Assembly (NCBI GenBank): GCA_949361645.1
Contig: OX442419.1
Span: 2,255,028 to 2,319,027 of the forward strand
Direction of reading: 5' to 3'
Length of the DNA: 64,000 nt
From: Spongilla lacustris
Lineage: Eukaryota; Porifera; Demospongiae; Spongillida; Spongillidae
Below the pieces are notes generated by a model. The model had not been told where the DNA came from. It made no database searches and was given only the letters and a program-made list of their open reading frames with translations. The translations under genes and the position numbers were made by a program. Numbering within the stretch: the first letter of the stretch is position 1; each line of letters begins with the position of its first letter. This document shows, in pieces, positions 57,766 through 64,000 of this stretch.

Positions 57766-59795
57766 TTACACATCATAAATATTCTGTCCCAGTTTATCGG
57801 GCTTTCTGCGGCTTCGTGTTGATCTTCTTGGTTGTCCTTCTTCTGCAACAATCGGCTCAGCTATTTCTTCATTATCACCAACAATTTCTTCTCCCGGTGC
57901 AGCCTGCTGTTGCTCGACCTCCCCGTCCTCTTCGACTACTACTTCCTGGGGCTCAACAGGAACCTCATGGTCCACTGGATCGTTCTGACGCTGATCAGGT
58001 CGTTCCCCAGGAACAATTTCAATTTCAACGTCATCTTCCTGCTCGCCATTACTCGAACGCTGAGGGGGCGGTACTTCTTGTTCTTCATCCCTCTTTGACG
58101 AATGTACGTAGGGTTTCAGCCTATCAAAGTGTACGACACATTTCTTTCTGGGATGATCTCTGTGTTGGATTTTAAAGAGTACTTTCCCTAGCACATCTAT
58201 CACCTTATACGGGCCCTGCCAGTAGCGATGAAGCTTCGCCGACTTCCCTTTAGGCACAGCTGGACAATGGAGCCACACGTGATCACCAATTGCATACAGT
58301 GATCCATTTGTCGTTCTGTCATATAGAGCCTTCTGACGTCGCTGTTGTAGCTGCAGACGGTCGCGAACAAGCTGATAAGCCTGCTCCATGCGAAACCGCA
58401 TGTCCTGAGCGTACTTGTTCACCTGCATAGGGGAAGAAGGAAGACGAAACATTACATCAGCAGGAAGACGCCCTTCTCGTCCAAACATCAAATAGAATGG
58501 CGTGCAGCCAGTAGATTCCTGCACACTAGTCCGGTATGCCATCATCACCATTGGAATATGTAAGTCCCAGTCACGTTCATTCTCTGAAGCAGCCATACTA
58601 AGGAGGTTCAACAAGGTACGGTTGAATCTCTCGACCAAACCGTCTGATTGAGGGTGGTAAGGGGTAGTTCTCGTTTTGACCACTCCCAGTAGCTGGCACA
58701 CTTCCTTTAGCAAAGCAGATTCGAAATTTCTTCCTTGATCGGTATGAAGAACGTCTGGTACACCAAACTGGCACACAAAACGCGACACAAATAGTTCAGC
58801 CACAGTCCCAGCTTCCATATTAGGCATGGCGTACGCTTCAACCCATTTTGTAAAGTAGTCCCCCACAACCAATACATACTTGTTACCTCTGTCGGTTAGT
58901 GGCAGGGGGCCCAATATGTCCATGGCAACTCGTTGTAGTGGACACCCGGTAAGGTCGCTCTGTAATGGGGCTCGTCTTTTTGTTGATGGAGATTTTCTAG
59001 ACGCACACATCTCGCAACCCTTGCACCAGTCTTCTACGTCCTTGCGTTGGCCTGGCCAGTAGAACCTAGATCGAATCTTTTCCAGTGTCTTTGTCATGCC
59101 AAGATGGCTACCACTTGGTGAGTCATGACATTCCTGTAAAATGGTTTTTACCAAAGCTTTCGGTAGCACAAACTGCAGATGCTTATTAAGCCCCTTTCCA
59201 GGAACGTCTTCCCATCGCCTGTAGAGAACTCCATCCTGAAGCATAAGGTGGCTACTCTGTGCCCACAAGGCTTGTAACCAGTAACTGCCACAACTGGGAA
59301 ATTTGGTGGGAACATTTCCATTTACAATCCATGCGGTAACTTGCGTTAAATCTGGATCCGACTGCTGCTCCCGCTTTTGATCAAAGAATGGTAGAACAGG
59401 TACCCAACTACTCATCGCCTGAAATGCCTCCGTAACACCTTTTGTGACGTCATTGCTTTCTTCTTTCTTCATCTCTGATAGGACCGCAGTTGCCTCGGAA
59501 TCTTGACGGCCACATTGCTTGCAGGGCAGTCTTGACAGTGCATCTGCGTTGCTGTGTTTCAGCCCAGGCCGATGTTGAATAGTGAAGTCGTATTCTGCAA
59601 GAATTTCAAGCCACCGAGCAATCTGGCCCTGAGGATCTTTGAAATTCTGCAGCCAACGGAGAGAATTATGGTCAGTTCGAATAATAAACCGCCGCCCCCA
59701 AAGGTACGGACGAAAACATTTCACTGCCCACACCAAAGCCAACATTTCCCGTCTAGTGGCACAGTATTGCTTTTCAGCTTTCGACAAAACCCTGC
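57766..59795 (-). CDS. pol: Ty3/gypsy pol, second frame: RNase H and integrase
   Basis: The frame enters in the RNase H domain (CATRREMLALVWAVKCF, then RTDHNSLRWLQNF). It continues through the H2C2 zinc finger of integrase (about 59110-58985; HLGMTKTLEKIR ... CKGCEMC) and the DDE core (MDILGPLP near 58915, HTDQGRNFES near 58745, SDGLVERFNRTL near 58640). After a DRTTNGSLYAIGDHVWL-type C-terminal region comes an acidic tail ending in RRSTRSRRKPDK. It has no ATG of its own at the break, so it is normally the continuation of the upstream frame. The catalytic residues visible are kept. Confidence 0.93.
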
Positions 59796-62498
59796 TATAG
59801 CATATGCAATGACTTGCTCGTGTCCTTCATGTGCCAGGACGGCACCAATACCCTCCTGGCTGGCATCAGTATCCACGACAAATGTTCGGTCAAACTGTGG
59901 AAAGGACAAAATGGGTGGTAGTAACAACTTTCCCTTTAAACTGGAAAACGCTGCTTCGCACTGTTCTGTCCATTGCCAAGATTTCGTCTTCTCCGTCAAT
60001 GCATGCAGGGGAGCTGCTATCTCGGCAAAGTTCTGGATAAACTTTCTGTAATAAGAGGCAAATCCAAGAAACTGGCGCAACGTTTCGTGATTGTTGGGCA
60101 CTGGCCAATTTTTAACACAACTAGTTTTCGCAGGATCAATCTCAATGCCTTTCTCAGACACCACGTACCCCAAATATTGAACACTTTTGCGAAATAGTTG
60201 GCACTTACTAGGTTTTAGTTTCAAGCCAGCTTCGTTTAACCTCCTGAGCACATCTGCCAGGCGAGTAAAGTGTTCCTCCACTGTCTGGCTAAAGACGATG
60301 ATATCGTCCAGGTAAACCAAGCAGGTATTCCAACTTAAACCAGCTAATACCAAGCCCATCAACCTTTGAAAGGTGCTGGGTGCATTGGTCAACCCAAAGG
60401 GCATTACACGGAACTGGTGGAGACCAAAAGGGGTAACGAACGTGGTCTTCTCTTTGTCAGAAGGATCCATCTCCACCTGCCAGTATCCGCTGGCCAAGTC
60501 AATTGTAGAGAACCATTTTGCTCCTGCAAGGGTATCTAATGCATCGTCGATTCTGGGTATGGGGTGTACATCTTTTTTTGTTACATCATTGACACGACGA
60601 TAATCGACGCAGAACCTGAATGAACCGTCTTTCTTCTTAGCCAGAACTATGGGCGATGACCATGAACCATCAGCTGGTTCAATGATTCCTTGCTCTAACA
60701 TTCCCTGGATCATTTTCTGGACCATGTCTCGCTGATGGAAAGGCAGCCTGCGAGCCTGTTGATGAATGGGCAAAGCATCCCCAGTATTAATCTTATGACG
60801 TAGTACCCGTGTCCGTCCCAGGTCCCCATCCCCAACGGAAATTACATCAGCAAACTCTCGCAACAGACTCCTGAATTTAGTGTGTTCTCCCACGGTTAGG
60901 CCCTGCACTTTACTAGCCATGTCATCAATTGTCTTACGAATAGCTTCCTCTGAACGCACTGTTGGTTTCTTATCCAATGATGGTTCTACCAGCCTCACCG
61001 TATCCGCTTCCTGCAAAAATGACAGCTTACCAATCTTTTCCTGGCTGTAAAGGGTCACTGGGACAGGTGTTGGATTTATCAACTGAATTGTCGTTTTCCC
61101 CCCATAAGTAGGAGATACAGAGTGAGCAACCATAACACCACCATGGTCTTCAGCAAAGTCCGTTTTAGGTTCAAACAGACCAACATGACCCGGAAAGTCT
61201 TCATCTGACGCCAGGTCTACAGGAAGCTGTACTTGATGATAAGCAGGAATAACAACTGTTTCCTTAACAAGAACATGACAAGTGCAAGCACAGTCTCCAG
61301 AGAACAATGGTACAGGTGTCACATGCCCTGCTATTGTTAGCGTTCTATGACCCAAGTCAATAACACAATTGTGTCTCTCCAAAAAGTCTGTTCCCAACAG
61401 ACATTCTTGTGTCATTTCTTTTACTACCAGAACACTGTGCACACCAACATGCTCTCCCACCTTTAACAAGACGTCACCTTGTCCACTCAGAACAAGACTT
61501 TCACCATTCACTGCCATCACTGGATACTTAGCTGGACTGAGCTGTTTCTGTCCCCTCACTGCAGCTTTCCAGACATTCTCGTGAAGAAGGGTCACTGATG
61601 AACCTGTGTCAACTAACATGAGGGTGGGGTAGCCTTCTACAGCACCCTTTAGGGTAAGCGTACACGCAACCGCCGAGGTATGCCTCGCTGACCTGTCCCC
61701 TTTAACGTTATCCGCGTTACCTGCTCGAAGCTGTGGGCAATTTCGACGCACATGACCTGGTTTCCTGCAGTGCCAGCAATTCACCCTTCTCGAGTACTTT
61801 GTCTGGTGTTCATGTTTGAGCAGGCTGTCTAACCGCTGCGTCAATGATGTCACCTGCGCAGCTAATTCCTGGTAGCTGCTGTTTCCACTTGCCGTTGCAG
61901 CGTTAATGCCCCTTGTAGTATCTTCTGAAGGAGTTCCCACCTGTTTCGCTGTCTGCAGCATGCGCTGAGCTGACTCTATCGACTCCAATTGACACGCAAG
62001 TGTGACAGCACCGTCAAATGTGTTGGGCCTCTCCTGCATAAGTTTCAACTGGATGGACGAAGATACAACACCATTAATAAACTGGTTACGAGCCATTTCG
62101 AGTCTTTCGTTTGCTTTCCATGCAGGGAACGCTTTATCAGCTAACATACGTAACCTTCCAGCAAATTCGGTCAAGGATTCTGTACTCTTTTGCTGCGCTG
62201 CATGCAGCCGACGTTGCCACTCCAATTCTACGCCAGCTGGTGAGAACTGTCTCTGAAGGCACATCTTCACTGCTGCGTACTCAACTTTGTCAGCGCAAAG
62301 CAAACCCATCTGACTTACGATTCGAAACCCATCGTCTTCCAGCAGTGAGACGAGTTCCTGGCCTTTCTTTTCATCGGGTATCTCCGCTTCTTTCATATAC
62401 AGCTCTACTCTCTGAATCCACAGGGTGAAGTCTGTTCCAGCGACGAATCTTGCCGGCGGCCTCACGCTGAACCGAGGAGTCTTCTTTTCATCACCCAT
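59721..62498 (-). CDS. gag-pol: Ty3/gypsy Gag-protease-reverse transcriptase frame
   Basis: I start it at the ATG at 62498 (MGDEKKTPRFSV), because the open frame further upstream lies in the primer site and LTR and has no ATG. Residues 1-230 are Gag-like (AARQQ-type helical region, WQRRLHAAQQ). A CCHC knuckle (CWHCRKPGHVRRNC) lies near residue 240. The aspartic protease DTGSS is near residue 298. The reverse transcriptase spans about residues 590-760, with FSTIDLASGYWQ and YLDDIIVF (near 728). The frame then enters RNase H (TDASQEGIGAVLAHEG) and is lost near 59795, ending at 59721. Gag and Pol are fused without a programmed shift between them. Confidence 0.93.
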   Translation of the reverse strand: MGDEKKTPRFSVRPPARFVAGTDFTLWIQRVELYMKEAEIPDEKKGQELVSLLEDDGFRIVSQMGLLCADKVEYAAVKMCLQRQFSPAGVELEWQRRLHAAQQKSTESLTEFAGRLRMLADKAFPAWKANERLEMARNQFINGVVSSSIQLKLMQERPNTFDGAVTLACQLESIESAQRMLQTAKQVGTPSEDTTRGINAATASGNSSYQELAAQVTSLTQRLDSLLKHEHQTKYSRRVNCWHCRKPGHVRRNCPQLRAGNADNVKGDRSARHTSAVACTLTLKGAVEGYPTLMLVDTGSSVTLLHENVWKAAVRGQKQLSPAKYPVMAVNGESLVLSGQGDVLLKVGEHVGVHSVLVVKEMTQECLLGTDFLERHNCVIDLGHRTLTIAGHVTPVPLFSGDCACTCHVLVKETVVIPAYHQVQLPVDLASDEDFPGHVGLFEPKTDFAEDHGGVMVAHSVSPTYGGKTTIQLINPTPVPVTLYSQEKIGKLSFLQEADTVRLVEPSLDKKPTVRSEEAIRKTIDDMASKVQGLTVGEHTKFRSLLREFADVISVGDGDLGRTRVLRHKINTGDALPIHQQARRLPFHQRDMVQKMIQGMLEQGIIEPADGSWSSPIVLAKKKDGSFRFCVDYRRVNDVTKKDVHPIPRIDDALDTLAGAKWFSTIDLASGYWQVEMDPSDKEKTTFVTPFGLHQFRVMPFGLTNAPSTFQRLMGLVLAGLSWNTCLVYLDDIIVFSQTVEEHFTRLADVLRRLNEAGLKLKPSKCQLFRKSVQYLGYVVSEKGIEIDPAKTSCVKNWPVPNNHETLRQFLGFASYYRKFIQNFAEIAAPLHALTEKTKSWQWTEQCEAAFSSLKGKLLLPPILSFPQFDRTFVVDTDASQEGIGAVLAHEGHEQVIAYAIAGFCRKLKSNTVPLDGKCWLWCGQ
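59791..59800 (-). other. Frame break in pol
   Basis: The upstream and downstream frames overlap here at the start of RNase H, and family alignment passes from one to the other at this point. It looks like a small indel not divisible by three. A programmed shift inside RNase H would be unusual and no slippery heptamer is evident. Confidence 0.8.
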
Positions 62499-62516
62499 AT
62501 CCCGCTTCTGACACCA
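62499..62516 (-). promoter_or_regulatory. tRNA-Leu-type primer binding site
   Basis: On the minus strand TGGTGTCAGAAGCGGGAT begins one base (C62517) after the 5' LTR. It complements the 3' end of animal leucine tRNAs of the ...TCTGACA-CCA type, with about one expected mismatch. Confidence 0.8.
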
Positions 62517-62517
62517 A

Positions 62518-62637
62518 TGTGACAAAGACCAGCTTTAATCACCAGACTGATATTACGTACACTTACATTAGTATATATATACACAATAAATACTACTGCG
62601 CATGTGCGTGCATGATGTAATAACTGCGTACGCTACA
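62518..62637 (-). repeat. 5' LTR
   Basis: 120 bp, TG...CA ends, identical to the 3' LTR. Very short for a Ty3/gypsy element, so the whole promoter and polyadenylation signal must fit in 120 bp. Confidence 0.95.
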
Positions 62638-62644
62638 CTTTCAA

Positions 62645-63590
62645 ACCCATCTTGATAGACATGCCATATGAGATGAAGTTCCAAGTTATCTATGCTTACA
62701 CTTATAGTACTGTGAAGCCACTTAACACAAACACATACACACTCACGAGCACATAAACCCCAATACACACATTAGAGCTTAGAAGCACTGTATTAATATC
62801 TAGCCTCAATTGGGTGAAATTGAAGCTTTTTTTTCTATGTGTACCAGGCTGTACCTATTGGTTACAGAGATATGGGCAGTAGTTACATGTGTGTATTGGT
62901 TTACATTCATTTGTTGATGAGCTTATCACATTAGTTGTGCTGCACATTCCCTTAATAAGTTTGACTATTTGCGTCTTCAGGGTTCACGTAGCTGAATTCA
63001 TCATCCATCAACGCTCTTTTCGATTCCAGTACTGCCTCACCCTTTCCTACTTGTGGGTTTCACATGACTACCTTTTCTTCCCCCAAAGATGAGGCATCTA
63101 TGTTTAATCCAATGAAAGCATTTCCAAGAATTTAAACTATTGTGGAGAGAAAGTGCCTTTGGTATGTAAATATGTATGCCCTCACAAGCTCCTCCCAATT
63201 CCTTTCCTCCCTACATCCTTCTCTTCCATATTTCATCCTCCCCTCTCCATCCCTTGTCCATATATAGACGTCACCATATTATCACTCCTTTCCATGTGCT
63301 GGGTTGATGTGTATTTTAGGAATGATTGAGTGTGCTGGTTGTGTGCTTGGAATGATCATTTACATTGTAGATACAGCATATCCAGTCTAATGTGCATACA
63401 CATACAAATAAATCATATATACATGTATGAATGCATTGTTGTTTTATTTTAGCTGATTTACGTATTTACCATATTAATTTGACATTTTTAGGGCCCATGC
63501 AGTTCAATTCATCCTCTTGCCATCAATGTTCTGCTCATTTCCAGTACTGCAGTGTTGACTTTCCTCATTTGTTATGACAGTAAGAAGCTC
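62645..63590. other. No gene seen
   Basis: Unique AT-leaning sequence. GGGTTCACGTAGCTGAATTCATCATCCATCAACG near 62980 and GGGCCCATGCAGTTCAATTCATCCTC near 63490 resemble each other with similar following text (TTTCCAGTACTGC), suggesting an old tandem duplication of about 515 bp. Confidence 0.45.
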
Positions 63591-63815
63591 CATTCTCTCC
63601 CTCTCCTACTCCTTCCTCCCCTCCTCCCATCCTACCCCTCATACTCCTCCCCTTTTACTCCTCCCTCCTCCCTCCACTCCCTTCCCTCCTCCCTTCCTTC
63701 CCTTCTCCCCTTCCTTCCCTTCTCCCCTCCCTTCCCTCCTTCCTCTTTCTCCCTTCCTTCCTCCTCTCCTTCCTCTCTTTACCTTCCCCCCTCTTCCTTG
63801 TTCCTCTCCACTTCG
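63591..63815. repeat. Pyrimidine (CTCC/TTCC) tract
   Basis: About 225 bp almost without purines on the plus strand. The Ser/Pro/Leu frames are artefacts. Confidence 0.95.
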
Positions 63816-64000
63816 GTCCCTTGTCCATATATACACCTGTAACCATAATTATCACTCCTATTCATCAGATACTGCTAGCTCCAACCATGTGATGGGTTGG
63901 TGGTCTATCACCATTGCGATCTGATCTGTGGATTGAAAGCTGAAATTTCTGTGCAAATGAAACTATAAGGTGCATAAAAGCACACACCATGGATATAACA

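Larger units (their letters stand above)
57606..62641 (-). mobile_element. Full-length Ty3/gypsy LTR retrotransposon
   Basis: Transcribed leftward. 120-bp LTRs (57610-57729, 62518-62637) are flanked by a 4-bp CTTT target duplication (57606-57609, 62638-62641). Internal order is Gag - protease - reverse transcriptase - RNase H - integrase, the Ty3/gypsy (Metaviridae) order. No chromodomain or env frame was seen. The two LTRs are identical base for base, so insertion is recent. A single reading-frame break near 59795 separates the two long frames. Confidence 0.95.

Noticed and set aside
57816..62428. Plus-strand frames inside the retrotransposon
   Set aside because: They are antisense shadows of gag-pol with no motif of their own.
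62499..62525. Gag start at 62525 inside the LTR
   Set aside because: The codon there is TTG and it lies in the LTR. The first ATG in frame is at 62498, directly after the primer site.

Overview
This is eukaryotic, almost certainly metazoan, DNA. Coding sequence is split into short exons with GT-AG introns, TATA boxes precede first exons, and the window holds several signal-peptide, Cys-rich and membrane-spanning modules, an NHL-repeat exon pair, a Ty3/gypsy retrotransposon, hairpin MITEs and a great amount of micro- and minisatellite DNA. The small type I membrane genes, very short introns and frequent ACATGTA-type words recall an early-branching animal such as a sponge. That is a guess, not a demonstration. 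No bacterial-style operon, rRNA, tRNA or CRISPR array was seen.

Layout. 0-3 kb: low-copy repeats around (CA)n. 3.5-5.5 kb (minus): gene A, a complete small single-pass membrane protein in eight phase-compatible exons. 6-8.6 kb: minisatellites. 8.6-14 kb: low-copy repeats, little coding. 14.3-16.3 kb: an orphan Cys-rich ectodomain exon and a decayed signal-peptide module (D). 17.8-18.7 kb: a giant (TCCC)n tract. 19.5-20.1 kb: a long inverted repeat around an open frame. 21.5-27 kb (plus): gene B, same architecture as A, with a possible kinase-loop exon downstream. 28-30.4 kb: a Cache-like exon, a 17-bp satellite and minus-strand tail exons (F) of the same family. 30.8-32.1 kb: a Tc1/mariner-type foldback element. 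32.8-43.6 kb (plus): gene C, interrupted by a 3.7-kb satellite of 30-bp units just before its transmembrane exon. 44-46.1 kb: a tandem array carrying splice-donor words, an interstitial telomeric tract and a head-to-head minisatellite. 46.4-47.1 kb (minus): NHL-repeat gene 3' end. 49-52 kb: weak exon candidates. 57.6-62.6 kb (minus): a full-length Ty3/gypsy element with identical 120-bp LTRs and one frame break. The rest is non-coding as far as I can see.

The main result is a locally expanded family of modular receptor-like genes (A, B, C, remnants D and F). Members share a TATA box exactly 53 nt upstream of the first ATG, a 10-13-codon first exon ending in phase 0, a hydrophobic second exon ending in phase 1, a swappable ectodomain exon, a transmembrane exon, and short cytoplasmic exons whose phases run 0-0, 0-2, 2-0, stop. 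The phase agreement was found by reading and would be hard to obtain by chance. I cannot name the family. All exon models are unspliced-DNA inferences without transcript support.
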